Assembly: GCA_029959085.1 (NCBI GenBank)
Contig: JARWIR010000031.1
Span: forward strand, 1,612,001 to 1,676,000
Length of the DNA stretch: 64,000 nucleotides
Origin: Nemophila menziesii
Lineage: Eukaryota > Streptophyta > Magnoliopsida > Boraginales > Hydrophyllaceae
Reading direction: 5' to 3'
Shown here: one piece after another, positions 32,955 to 45,083 of the stretch
Layout: each line of letters starts with the position of its first letter
Position numbering within the stretch: position 1 is the stretch's first letter
Program-made: the position numbers and the translations under genes
Notes under the pieces: model-generated
The model's input: only the letters and a program-made list of their open reading frames with translations
What the model was told of the DNA's origin: nothing
The model's database searches: none

Positions 32955-35831
32955 TCAAGATTTGCGAATATAGCCTCCCCAACAACGAGTGAGGCTATGA
33001 ACGTCAACTAATCTGAGCTTGACCCCAGTTTTGGGGCGAATTTCTATCACCTTGGCTGAAACAACCTTAGTGACAATGAATGGTCCCATCCACGAGTCTT
33101 TGAAACTTCGTGGCCTATTCTCGCGTTTGTGGGCTTTCCATAAAACTTCATGGCCAACCCCAAACTCAATGTTTGGCTCAGTATCCATAGGCTTTAAGTG
33201 GATCTCCTCAGGAGGGACTTTGTGATGTGAAAGGCTGTGGATGACAGGAACGGTGGCATCTAACTTCCTCGGTTTTTTACCCAAGACATAGAAGGTCTCA
33301 GATACATTCTTTGCATGAAGGGTGATGGTCCCTTCTTGGAAGTTGATCACACTTTGACTTGTGGCCATGAAAGGCCGTCGAAGTATGATTGGAACCTGCT
33401 TATCTGCATCAAACTCAAGAATAACAAAGTCAGTAGGGATGGCAATATTACCTGCACGGACTAAGACGTCCTCCACTGTTCCCCATGTCCTTTTAACTGA
33501 GTTGTCAGCAAACTGCAACTTCACTGGAGTTTTCTCTGATTTCTGAAGTCCAAGTCTCTCAAACACGGACTTAGGCATAAGATTCACACTAGAACCCACA
33601 TCGTACATAGCTTTCACCTTGAGCATACCATGTAATTGAATAGGAAGGTTGAAACTTCCCGGATCTTTAAGCTTTGGCGGTAGCTCTCTTTCACTTCTTC
33701 TTGAAACCCTCAGGTTCTCTCTTGGGATCTCTACACTTGCCTCTTTCTCAGGAATAACTTGTGTATAAACTTGTTGCGGTGTAAGTCCTCTCTTCGCAAT
33801 CTCAAGAATTTGGGCGTTAATATTTTCAGGTTGATACGCCTCTACAAATGTCTCGAGTACAGTGTCATCTTTAGGATTTGTATCAGGAATAGTTGATGAT
33901 ACTGTTTGAACAGTAGGTGGCGATTCCACCTTCTCTTCTTCTTTCTCTTCATGCACAGCAGGTGCAACTTCATCTTCTGATTCCTCCTCTGAGGCTTCTT
34001 TCTCTTTCTCTTTAGCCAGCTCAGCTGCATAATCCACAACCGATCGAATTTCCTCTTGCATCTTCCTCAGTAGCTGTATAAACTCGGCTTTCTCTTGATC
34101 GTCCTCCACATAAACGTCAGAACAGTCAGATTCCACGGGGCTAGACTTGGTTGGTTCTTCTTCAGTACTCGGAACTTCCACGGCACTAACGGCAGCATGT
34201 GGTACTTCCTCTTTTGTTTCTTCAATTTCAAGGCATATAGCCTTGCAAGCTTTGAACCCAACATTGTTTTCACCTCCTTCGATTGCCTTTACTTCCTTTT
34301 GTTCCACGAAATTTGTTAAAACTTTGTTCATCTGTTCTACTTGAGTACTTAACATCTGAAGTATGGCATCGTGTCCTCAGACCTTCTCGTCCTGAGCATT
34401 CATAGTCGTGGTCAAACGGTCCAGAGTTTGTGCTAACTGATTAGTGTCTATAGATCCTTCTTGAGGATACTGAGGTAAAGCTTTCTGATCTAATGAATCG
34501 GTATAGGCGTCTTGAGCAGGTTGTTGTGGGGGAGCAGGTCTATGTTGACTTTGATACTGACCTCTCTGTTGGAAAGAGTTTTTCTGGGGGCGCTGTTGAT
34601 AGTGACCAGGATTAGCGGCCCCTTGTGGATTTGAATACTGCATACCCGGATTGTTTCGGTTACCCCATTGATAACCTCCGCGATTGGATATAAAGTAAAC
34701 AGATTGCGGATTTGCTTCGCACTCTTCCCATGTATGATCGTTAACCCCACATTGTTGACAACCTTGTGCTTCTTGTACTACTTTTGTAGCGGCTAAATTC
34801 TTTTCCATTGCTATTTTCAGCTCTTTGATTTGATTTTCTAACGCGGATATTTGAGCTGAGTTCGCAGTTTCCGCATCTAAACGAAGAGTTCCTCGGGTTT
34901 TTGCCACAGAAGCTCGCGTTGAAGGCCAACTTCTTTCTTGTTCCATAATATTTTCTAACACCTCAGAAGCTTCATTGTGATTCATGGACACGAAATTACC
35001 CTTTCCAATGTTATCCACCTTCTCTCTGCCTCTATCATTAAGACCTTCATAGAACATAGCAAGTTGTAGAGCAGGTGTATAACCATGGATCGGACATCTA
35101 GTTAATTTTTGTTGAAACCTTGTCCATGCTTCTCCCACTGTTTCTCCATCTTCTTGGCAAAATCTTGCAAGCTCGGCTTGATCTTTGAGTCTCATGCTCT
35201 TCGGATAAAATCGGTTAAAGAACGCGGCTTGAAGTTCTCTCCAAGAATGAATAGTTCCATGTGGTTGTCTTTCTTGCCAATCGCTAGCTCTTCCGGTCAA
35301 GAAAAACGAAAACATATGACAATACAGTTGCTCGCGTGTAATGCCAGGAGTAATGTAGGCATCACAAATCTGCATGAACTTCTGAATCGCTTTTACCGGA
35401 TCTTGAATTGTTGTACCAGTATAGAGTCTGAAACTTTGAAATTGACTGAGCATACCCGGATCGGGTCTAAATTTGATATTCGGAATCTCAGGAGGGCGGT
35501 AACCTATTGGTTGAACATGAAAAGGCACATGGAGACCAGGGAGGTCTTGATGTGCTCGATTCTGTTGATTAACGTTATTTTGACCAATACCTCCTCCTGC
35601 TGGTAGTTGTTGTCCTTCTTGTCTACCAAGTGGTGGATCTTGAGCACCAAGGGGAGGATCTTGTTGAACCCCTCCAAGTGGTGGATTCAGTTGGGCTGCC
35701 ATAACTTTTCTCAAGGCTCTTTCCTCACGAACTCGTTTGTTGTAAGGTCTGAAGCTTCTCTCAGGCTCCGATAATGGAGGCCAAGAATTAAACACTGTAA
35801 AAAACCTGAAAAAGACTAAAGCAAACCACAA
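32955..35831 (-). pseudogene. Athila-like gag-protease-integrase-tail polyprotein, one in-frame TGA
   Basis: Gag half (35831-34377): retrotransposon gag domain at residues ~130-275 (HSWRELQAAFFNRFYPKSM) and knuckle CQQCGVNDHTWEEC at 358-371. The first Met may be too early; Met44 (35702) is an alternative. The protease half (34355-32955) is in the same frame, separated only by TGA at 34377-34379. It has an acidic linker, an aspartic protease core with YDVGSSVNLMP (Asp ~252), then near residues 405-455 a sequence typical of the integrase C-terminus (VLWKAHKRENRPRSFKDSWM). RT, RNase H and the integrase catalytic core, usually about 900 residues, are absent, with no frame break at the join. Confidence 0.85.
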
Positions 35832-35935
35832 GCGTAAATCTGAAAAATAAAAACTAAAAACTAAAAACTGAAAATTAAAAACTAATTAAAAACTACTACT
35901 CGAAATAGATAACCCACACGCTAACGAGACACAAG

Positions 35936-35953
35936 TCCCCGGCAGCGGCGCCA
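35936..35953 (-). promoter_or_regulatory. Primer-binding site, tRNA-Asp type
   Basis: Plus strand TCCCCGGCAGCGGCGCCA equals the 3' end of plant tRNA-Asp(GTC) except for one base (AAC to AGC). It lies 6 bases inside the 5' LTR edge (35960), where minus-strand DNA synthesis would be primed. A tRNA-Asp primer is characteristic of Athila-type elements. Confidence 0.9.
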
Positions 35954-35959
35954 AAAACT

Positions 35960-37492
35960 TGGTGTCGCCTAGGGTGTGATAAAAAATAAGATAAATAAGT
36001 ATGGAAAACTATGCACTCTCACCCTAGACAGGCACAGTACTGCAAGTATTACAGGACGTATGCAAGTTTTGGTTAGTAAGTTGAGTTCGTTCTCAGGGAC
36101 TTAAGTGTGTTAATCGCGTGAGTAGGAATAACAAGTAGAAGTAATTAATTAAAAGACAGTAAATTAAAGGGAACAGATTTCGAAAATAGCAATTTAAAAC
36201 TAAGAAAATAAAGACAATAAAATAAAAGATAAGAAATATGACATGAGAAGTATAGCTCAGGTTTTGCTAGTATGCACTAATCCTTCTAATTCTATCTATA
36301 AATCTAGTTAATAAAGGAGAATATTAGCTCTTGGTATACTTAGTCAGGATTCTAAATTCCCATACCTTAGACCTTGAGAGCGACTAAGGGGGCTATGGCA
36401 CAACCAAGACGAGGACTCAAATAGGGTTATCAAACGCCACTAAGGCCCTATCCAGCACACTACAATCAATTGGTGATATGGTGATTAAAACAAACCCTAA
36501 TGACTATCTAGTTAGAATCATGTTTTGTCAGAACTAATATCGACACTATACATTATGTGGTGGTTCAATAGTTAAACACCCTGTCAAGGAGACCATCTAA
36601 CTACTATTAAAACAATCCTAAAGTGATCAGTTCTAGGAAAGACAATAAATCAAAACACATAAACAAATATGAAGTAAGTAGCTAATATCAAATTAAAACA
36701 TATAATTCCCAAAGAAACTTAGATAGAAGAATTAGAATTCATAGATTATACATATGCAAAACCCAAGCTATGGGAGGTTTAGTTCATACCTGATGGAAAT
36801 AAACTAAAAGAAATTACAAAAGACATCATCTTGCTCTCTACAATAAACTGGAAGAATAAAACCTTAAGAACTAATTACTATGAGGCAAGGATGATTTACA
36901 AGTGATATAGGGGTGTATTTATAGGTGTTTAGAAGACCTAATTCGTTTTCTTGAGGAAGAGATAAAGTATTGGACTCCTAGCCCAACCCAAATGCGTATG
37001 GAAATAAAGATAAACACTGCTGGACCGTTTTGAGCATTTCGTCTTCGTTATTGGTCGGTTTGAGCTCCATAAGATACGAAAAGAATCGTATCAGAATTAT
37101 CTTTGTCTCTATGAAAGGAAATTACCAAAATCGGCCTATTTCTTGGGTAAAATAGCACTTCTTTAGGCGTGTACTGCAGAATCCTAGATAAGGCAGCTTT
37201 TCCTTTTCCATCTTTTTAGCTTTTGTTTCCTTATCTCCAATTACCATGCACATATCTTTACCATATCTTGTAGTCTTTGACTTGGACTCTAATTAAGCTC
37301 CATAATTATATTTAAAGCTACACACTAAATAAACAATTAAACCCAATATGCTCTAAAAATATTATTTTACTAAATCAAGACTCAAAATAGGAAAGTGCAC
37401 TATTTCTCAAGAAAATCGATTAGAAAGACTTCTAAATCACTAAAAATGATGTCTCATCCTAACATAAATCTATCACAAATGAGGAGGCATCA
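35960..37492 (-). repeat. LTR shared by two Athila-like copies
   Basis: 1533 bp. It acts as 5' LTR of the element to its left (primer site adjacent at 35936-35953) and as 3' LTR of the truncated copy to its right (polypurine tract at 37493-37505). Minus-strand TATA box at 36916-36923. This shared LTR is the signature of LTR recombination in a tandem array. Confidence 0.9.
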
Positions 37493-39494
37493 AGACCCCC
37501 AACTCAAAGTTGTATCGTCCCGATACAATAAAGATAAAAGTATAGGGAAGTCTATAAATACACACTTATAAAATTCTCAACACAATGGGAAAAACATAGC
37601 AGAATATGAGGAATAATCTTAAAGCAACAACTTATAAAATTTCATGCAATAATGTTCATAAACTACATACCTGTACACTTCTCATATTCATAGTCAACAC
37701 GGCTTGAATTCAAGATCAGATTAGTTTCGCAATGTAAGAAGGATTGGGACTTTACTCAGTTCTCCAAGGAAGCTATAGATTGTTCATCGATTTTCACTAG
37801 TCTTCAAAGATCCACTTAACTAATCTCTAATGGCTCAATCACTTCTCAATTACATAGCAAAGAATCAAAAGGTCTTTAAGGTTGTAATGTAGGCTTAGGG
37901 ACGGTATGATAGTATATTTGGATAATTTGGAGTGAGCTTTTGGCTCTCTCCTCACTAGCCATCAACGAATCGCCCTAGAGCTTGAGTTACTCTCATAAAA
38001 CGTTTCTCACTCAACCCAATGAATTCCTTGATGCACAATTTAGCATCCCCAATAACCCAAATTTAAAGCATAAGATGTTCACATAAAACTCCACTTTGCC
38101 GGTCCGAATATATATATTTTCTTTTCTTTTCAAATCAAATTCTTTTCTATAGCTATGACTCTCTTTTAATGATGAGATATCACGCTATTTTTTCATATAT
38201 ATATATATATATATTTTTTTTTCTTTTTATGCCCTTGTTGGCAAAATTAGCTCGTAGCTTCTTTTTCATTCACTATTACCCCGACAAAGGGTTACAATAA
38301 AAATCTGTGAATCATCATCAATATAAAGCACAAAGCACACTTAATAAGCTCAAAAATCCCAACCCAATAACAATTCCCATCATGGTGGACCCACCACCCC
38401 AAACTCAAGCTCTAAAACAATTGTCTATGCATCGCGATTCGAGTGCGGGTCATATGGAAAAGTCCTAAAATCTAAAGGGATATGGCTTATAACGTGTTTC
38501 AATAAAAAGGCTTTAGAAAGGCTAGAAGGGGCTGAGAAGGATATAGCATATAAAATCAAAAATCACAGGGTGAGAAGGTATAAAAAGGCTTCAAGGGCTT
38601 CAAATATGAAAGAACCGCCTTAATCACTTTCTACACTATGTTATTTCGTTATTTTCTTACCTTTAGCACTTTCATCAAATGGTTTATCAACTAGCTTGGA
38701 TCTCACGGCCTACACACTTCTCAAGGTTCCCTGAGATCGAACATACTTTCTATCGCATTGCTCACTAATCTTTTTTTTACTATCAACGTGTGTTTTCCTG
38801 CAAATACTCAAAGCATACAAATACATAGCTCATAAACATATTACTTACTATCATCAATTCACTGAGCTTATGCTTTCAAGCTATTAAACACACTCTACAT
38901 CTAATTCCCATGTATCAAAAATTTTAATTTCTACCTAAAAACAGAAAAATGGTGATGAGAGACAACGAATCCCCACACCCCCAACTCAAAAATGAGTCGT
39001 GTCCCCACGACTCGAAAAACAAAAATTAAAATTAGCAGATAAAAGCATTTACAGAAATGGTAAGGAAGAAAGAGAACATACTCTCGAGGCTTATTGCCTC
39101 GCATCATTGACATCCAAGGTTGGATTTGCTGGACCTTTCGTTAATTGCTCGAGGAGTTTCATGATGTGCACTTGATTAGCATTGATTTGTGCCACATCAT
39201 TTACTAAGGAAGTTTGAGCTGCTTCGAATTTCGTTAAACGCTCCTCCATCTTCTCTTGCCAATTTTTCTCATTTTCTTCTTTTGAGACTTGCGTAGAACC
39301 CGCTCTTCGAAAGATATCCTTGATCCAAGCATTATCAATGTAAATTGCTTTAAACTCGAGTTTCTCTTCTTCACCCAATGTAACATTCACTTCTCGCACA
39401 AGACACGTGATCAGAGTAGGAAATTTAACATTATAAACTGATTTAGGAGAGACCGAAAACCGCATCACCTCCTCATAGATCAACTGTGCCACAT
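37493..39494 (-). mobile_element. Truncated 3' internal part of a second Athila-like copy
   Basis: Nearly identical to 27534-29536 plus the ORF3 codons beyond it. The copy ends abruptly at about 39494, inside ORF3 (GTGGCACAG), and joins unrelated sequence. With the shared LTR it forms a tandem of one and a fraction elements. Confidence 0.88.
39091..39494 (-). pseudogene. Athila-like ORF3, C-terminal fragment
   Basis: Open frame through VAQLIYEEVMRFSVSPKSVY to the natural stop after NPTLDVNDARQ. Only the part after the truncation at 39494 is Athila; the first residues of the frame (to 39516) are read from the foreign flank. It retains the full C-terminal end that is frame-shifted in the copy at 3-467. 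Confidence 0.75.
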
Positions 39495-39640
39495 ATTTGA
39501 CCTTTGATATTCCCACGTGTAACAGCTGCTGATTATTCCTTTTCTTTTACCGCGTACGTGATTGGAGGAAGTTTGTCTCTACGTTTACGTTTGAGTTGTG
39601 CACGACCATTATAAGAGCTGGTAGAAAAATCCATATCATT
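39495..39640. other. Filler at the Athila/copia junction
   Basis: About 145 bp that match neither Athila nor the equivalent part of the other copia LTR (44779-44905). Copia LTR similarity resumes near 39640 (TTTTTTGACTCCCCAAACTCC). It could be a deletion-repair filler or a diverged LTR segment. Confidence 0.5.
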
Positions 39641-39887
39641 TTTCATTTTTTGACTCCCCAAACTCCCCAAGACCCACGTCCCACACCTCACGCCGTCGCC
39701 GGTGCCGGGCCGGGGCGGGTGGGTAGTGGTGGTGGTGGTGCGCGCATGTGGGCTTAATCATTGCCTTGCCATGTGCATGGGTATTGGATATTTGGGCTTT
39801 GTTAATACCACAAGTTATAAAAGTAGTCAAACTTTTCCACCACCCGCCGATGTGGGAAACCCTTCAATTGCTTCAAATGTTCCAACA
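39641..39887 (-). repeat. Copia 3' LTR, proximal segment
   Basis: Matches 44890-45083, sharing GTGGGCTTAATCATTGCCTT and TGGGAAAC-TTCAATTGC. The edge TGTTCCAACA (minus TGTTGGAACA) is at 39878-39887. A short G+C-rich insertion-like difference lies near 39662-39715. Confidence 0.85.
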
Positions 39888-39900
39888 ATCCCCCACACAT
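39888..39900 (-). promoter_or_regulatory. Copia polypurine tract
   Basis: Minus strand ATGTGTGGGGGAT directly before the 3' LTR start. Confidence 0.65.
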
Positions 39901-40129
39901 TTGAATGTCAACAAAAGAGAAGGTGATCAGGTTTCCATGACTTTCAGCGTTTGGGTGAATTGTACTTAAGTGCCAATATCTTTCGATTTGAATTGTCACG
40001 TAGTGAAGTGAGGCAACCACCGAATTCCGTTTAAGTGAACATGCTCTTGAACTTTAACGGTATTCGATCGAGGCCCTCACAACACATACTCTACCTTGCT
40101 GAAAGTTATGGTTTCCTCGAACCTCACCT

Positions 40130-40385
40130 TTCAGTTTTAGTTCATCAAGTCCTTCTCTAAGAACCACCCTTGCGGGCTATGAACTTTGTGAATACCTTTA
40201 TTTACATCTGTTCAAGGACGTCTCCTTAACATTTTGTTTTATAAAGGTTTTGGGTTTTGCTACTACCCTAGTACCCTTGAATTCATCAAGTCCTTCTCGA
40301 TAGGACCACCATAGAGGCTATGAATTCTGATTCATCAAGTCCTTCTCAAAAGGACCACCACAAGTGGCTATGAATCCATACTACT
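40130..40385 (-). repeat. Three ~50-bp repeats in the copia 3' untranslated region
   Basis: On the plus strand each copy has TTCATCAAGTCCTTCTC followed by a variable base run, ACCACC and GGCTATGAA. Copies start near 40141, 40282 and 40331. They lie between the RNase H stop and the polypurine tract. Confidence 0.8.
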
Positions 40386-40415
40386 TTAGTTTTATGCCAT
40401 AGGGATGGATAGAGA

Positions 40416-43400
40416 TCATCTTGACTCAAGAGTCACATGTTCCCCATTGATGGGTCTCAACCCCATCCCCCTCGACGTTTCCAGGACTACTCTCCTGGGT
40501 AGGCCTTTGGTAAATGGATCAGCGAGATTTTCCTCTGATCGTACATACTCTAAGGCTATCACACCATTCTCCAGTAACTGTTTTACTAAGCCATGTCTGA
40601 TGCGTATATGTCTCTTCTTTCCATTGTAGGCACTTTGATGAGCGACTGCAATGGCTGCTTGTGAATCACAATGGATACACACAAGTGTGACCTTACCTTC
40701 CCAAAGGGGCACATCTGATAAGAGACTTCTCAACCACTCTGCTTCTTGTCCAGCCATTTCTAGTGCTATAAACTCAGACTCCATGGTGGAGCATGCTATA
40801 CACGTTTGTTTAGAGGACTTCCACGATATAGCACCTCCTCCTAAGGAGAATACATAACCACTGGTAGAGTTAACTTCGTCATTGTCAGAGATCCAGTTTG
40901 CATCACAGAATCCCTCAAGAGCTGCAGGGAATGAGCTGTAGTGCAGGCCTAGATCCATGGTACCTCTCAGGTACTTAAGAAGACGACGAAGTGCAACCAA
41001 GTGGTCATTACTCGGGTTATGAGTATAGCGACTGAGTCAACTAACAGCATAGGCAATATCGAGTCGAGTGTAGTTCATTAAGAACATCACACTACCTATG
41101 ATTTTTGCATATTCATTTTGGGATACAGCATCCCCAGAATTTTTAGACAAATGAATACTAGAATCATAAGGAGTATTTACAGGTGTCACCTCAAAGGAGT
41201 CGAATTTCTTCAACATCCTTTCTACGTAATGAGACTGATTCAGGGAAATACCATTACTTCTCCTAATGATTTTTACCCCAAGAATAACATCTGCTTCTCC
41301 CATGTCTTTCATGTCAAACTTAGAAGACAAGAAGCGTTTGGTCTCATTTATGGTATGAAGGGAAGTGCCGAAGATGAGCATGTCATCTACATACAGGCAG
41401 ATGATGGTACACTCTGATCTTGTTACTTTGGAGTAAACACACGAGTCAGAAGTGTTGACCACAAACCCATTTGAAATTAGGGTACTATCGAGTTTTGCAT
41501 ACCATTTTTTGGGTGCCTGTTTTAAGCCATACAAAGACTTCTTTAACTTGCACACTTTATCCCATTGACCAGGAACCACACACCCTTCAGGCTGGGTCAT
41601 ATAGATCTCTTCATCTAGGTCCCCATTCAAAAACGCAGTCTTAACATCCATCTGATGTATGAAAAGTTTGTGAATGACCGCAAGAGCGATGAGGGTCCTA
41701 ATGGTGGCGATTTTGGTCACAGGGGAATAAGTGTCGAAGTAATCAAGGCCTTTCTTTTGGGTGAAACCCTTAATCACAAGCCTAGCTTTGAATTTTTCTA
41801 TTGAGCCATCAGGTCTCAACTTATTCTTAAAAATCCATTTGCTGTTGATGGGTTTGCTGCCTTTAGGTAAGTCAGTCAATTCCCACGTATGATTACTTCT
41901 AATAGACTCAAGTTCGCTATTAATAGCTTCTTTCCAAAAACTAGCATCAATCGATCTCAAAGCATCGGCATAAGTTTTTGGGTCTTCCTCCATGAGGAGA
42001 CAGGTGACAACCTGTTCACTTATCAGGTCAATGTGAAAACCTTCGGTTAAGAAGGCTGTGATAAAATCAGGTCCGAAGCTGGACTCGGTCCTACGCCTCT
42101 TACTCCTCCTAAGTTCTTCCTCAGGAATACTACTAGGTGCATAGGAGGTAGAGGGGCCAGGGGCACTATCACGCAGAGGACATTAACATCATCAGATAAG
42201 TTACTAGAAGACAAAGAAGCATCAACAGTATTCAAAGTTTTCAAAGGGAAAATGTTTTCAAAGAATTCAACATCTCTAGATTCAAAAACGAAGTTATCAT
42301 CTAATGATAGGAATCTATAGGCTGCACTATTCTGAGCATACCCTATGAATACAGAGTCTATTGTTTTGGGTCCAACAGTGACTGTTTAAAATCGGGTAGT
42401 TTGACTTTAGCCAGACACCCCCACACTTTTAAAAATTTCAGGTTAGGTGGAAAGCCTTTCCACATCTCGTATGGGGTCTTATCTAGGGATTTATGGGGTA
42501 CCCTATTAAGGACATAACAGGCTGACATGACAGCTTCCCCCCACATGTTGGTTGGTAAACCTGAACTTATTAACATAGCATTCATAGTCTCTTTAAGGGA
42601 TCTATTTTTTCTCTCGGCTATTCCATTTTGTTGGGGTGTATAGGGGGCACTAAGTTCGTGGATTATCCCATTTGATTCACAAAACTCTTTAAGTGAATTA
42701 GAACTATATTCGCCTCCTCTATCTGACCTAAATCTTTTGATTTTACAGTCTAGTTGATTTTCTACTTCAGCTTTGTATTTTAAAAACGCGTTTTCCGCCT
42801 CGTCTTTAGTTTTAAGGAGATACACTTTAGTGAACCTAGAGTAGTCATCTACAAAGGTTATGTGGTAAAGTTTTCCTCCTCTACTAGCGGAGTTTTTAAA
42901 ATCAGCTAAGTCAGAATGCACTAATTCTAGTAGTTTAGTCTTTCTCGTGGTCACAGGCTTAAAGGGTTTCTTAGCAAGTTTGGACTCTACACATATTTGA
43001 CATTTGGAAAAGTCATCTATTTTATTGAGGGGTATTAGTCCAAGTTCTTTAAGCCTTTTAATAGACGAGATATTAAGGTGACCTAGTCTACCATGCCAAG
43101 TGTCAAGTGATTCAACGACATAAGCAAAATCAGAGGCATTTTCATTCATTGGTACAGTGTTTAAAACAAATAAGCCACTATTCATGTACCCTTTCCCCAC
43201 AAACTCATCATTTTTGGTAATAACCATTTTCCCCCCTTCGAATACAAGTTTAAGGCCTACTTTATTAAGCAGAGCTCCGGAAACTAGGTTCCTACAGAGA
43301 CAGGGGACGAAGAGAACATCATTCATCTCTAAGATTTTACCAGAAGTGGGTTTGAGAGAAACCTGTCCTTTTCCGAAGACCATGGCAGTTGAGGAGTCAC

Positions 43401-44436
43401 CCATGTAGACAAATTCACCATTTGTTGCCTCTTCGAATTTCTTGAACATGGATCTCGTTGAGCAGAAGTGACGAGAAACTCCAGTGTAAAGAATCCACTC
43501 GGTTTTGTTCTCAATCAAGTTTACCTCAACCATCACTGCAGCGATAACCTCTTCGGCCTCGATCATATTTGCGGCAGGTTTGGGACCTTGATCAGCTCTA
43601 AGTTTGCACTCGAAAGCCTTATGTCCTTCCTTCCCACAACAGTAACAGGCTCCTTTGGGTTTCTGAATCTTACCAGAGGTTTTGAACCCACCACCTTTGG
43701 AGTTGACGCGGTTCTTGTTGCCTCCAGATTTGGATTTGTTGTGGCCTTGTTGTTTACCCTTCCCTTTGAACCTGTCTTTGTTACCTTGGCCAGAACTTTC
43801 AACAAGATTAGCTTTGGAGGATTGAGAAGGGAAAGGAATAGACCCGTCTTTGAGTCGATTTGCCTCCTCGACTTGTATGTGGCTAATCAAATCTTGTAGT
43901 GTCATTTACTTCTTCTTGTGCTTTAGGTGATTACGGTATTCGCTCCAAGAAAGGGTGAACTTCTCGAGCAGGATATTGGCTTGGAACACCTCACACATTT
44001 TCATACCTTCAACAATCACATCCACGCAAAGGTTTTCATAGATATGGAGTTGTTCATTCATGGATTTCTGATCGGTGAGACGGAAGTTGTACCATGTCCC
44101 AGTGACATATTTCTTCTTACCAGAATCCTCGGCCCCATATTTTTTCTCAAGTGTCTCCCATATGATCTTTGCCGATTTTTCTTTGGCAAGAAGATCAAAG
44201 ATGAGGTTTGACACGTTGTTCAACATCCATCCTCGAGCCATGGTGTTAGCTCGCTTAAACTTGGCTTCCAGAGCAAGATGCCTAGTCTGTTCTTCTTCAG
44301 TGGGAACCCCATTGTCCACTAAAAGTGGAGGATCTTCGTATAAAACGAAGTCCAGTTCGTACTGTTCAAGACAGATAAGGATCTTTTGTTCCCAACGCTT
44401 GTAGTTGGAACCATTAAGAGGCTCCAACTTATTCAC
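40416..44436 (-). pseudogene. Copia gag-pol polyprotein, broken
   Basis: Minus strand, Met 44436. Gag is followed by knuckle CYCCGKEGHKAFEC (~43650). The protease active-site Asp is replaced (WILYTGVSRHF). Integrase has H/C zinc residues (WHGRLGHLN...CQIC), HSDLADF, RSDRGGEY and NGIAERKNR, so its catalytic triad is kept. RT has MDVKTAFLNGDLDEEIYM and LYVDDMLIFG (~41395). RNase H has [19 protein letters not shown] and CDSQAAIA, ending at 40416. Breaks: TAA at 43906-43908 after gag (same frame on both sides), shifts near 42385, 42240 and 42050, and TGA near 41037. Order PR-INT-RT-RH is diagnostic of copia. Confidence 0.9.
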
Positions 44437-44544
44437 GTCGGGAAAGGCTTTTGCAATTCAATGATGAAGCAACAGCCGAGATTGGAAAAGCCATTAAAAA
44501 GAAACGGTGATAAACAAAAAAAACTACTGAATATCTTTTAAAGT

Positions 44545-45083
44545 TGTTGAAAATTATCACCGTAAAGAAAAGATTTGAATAACGAAATAAATTAAAAGTT
44601 TCAATTCTATTACACGGAAATTGAAAAAACCAACGACTATTACAAAGCGATTACACGGAAAATCAAAAGCCAAAACTTATACGGTAAAGGAAAAAATTCC
44701 GGTGTTAAAAAGATATTCCGACGTAGTTCCGGTATCTCTTAACAGAAAGAAAAAGAGAAGAGAACTTTTTTTATGCGTAAGGCTTTTGCTGCTACTTTGT
44801 GCTTTGTAATTCGTGGAGAATACAAGTGGGGAGTGAGGCCTTTATATAGTGGTGAGGAGCTGAAGACCCAAGCCAAAACGTCCAATTCATTTTTTGACTC
44901 CCCAAACTCCGGGCGGGCGGGTGGGTGGTGGTGGTGCGCGCGTGTGGGCTTAATCATTGCCTTGCCATGTGCATAGGTATTGGATCTTTGGGCTTTGTTA
45001 ATACCACAAGTTATAAAACTAGTCAAACTTTTCCACCACCCACCGATGTGGGAAACTCTTCAATTGCTTCAAATGTTCCAACA
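44545..45083 (-). repeat. Copia 5' LTR
   Basis: About 539 bp; minus strand TGTTGGAACATTTGAAGC... to ...TTTTCAACA. Uninterrupted partner of the split 3' LTR. A plant Met-tRNA primer site (TGGTATCAGAGC) is not visible just inside it. Confidence 0.88.

Larger units (their letters stand above)
26002..37492 (-). mobile_element. Athila-like Ty3/gypsy element without reverse transcriptase
   Basis: Minus strand. The 5' LTR is 35960-37492, the tRNA-Asp primer site 35936-35953, then gag-protease-integrase tail (35831-32955), a GC-rich spacer, ORF3 (31916 to about 29115, interrupted by a solo LTR), a 3' region, a polypurine tract and the 3' LTR 26002-27533. Gross length is 11.5 kb, or 9.9 kb without the nested LTR. 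The two LTRs are nearly identical, so insertion was recent. RT, RNase H and the integrase core are absent; the element would need enzymes in trans. Confidence 0.88.
25761..45083 (-). mobile_element. Ty1/copia element inserted in NPF exon 4, carrying nested Athila
   Basis: Minus strand. The 5' LTR is 44545-45083, gag-pol 44436-40416, polypurine tract about 39900-39888, and the 3' LTR is split into 39887-~39640 and 26001-25761 by the Athila insertion. LTR starts are TGTTGGAACA. Flanks CTGTG (25756-25760) and GTGTG (45084-45088) are a 5-bp duplication with one mismatch; a neighbouring GT repeat makes the left edge uncertain by 2-3 bases. The paralogous exon at 52700-52720 is the uninterrupted site. 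About 3% of positions differ over the first 238 bp of the two LTRs. Gag-pol is broken. Confidence 0.9.
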
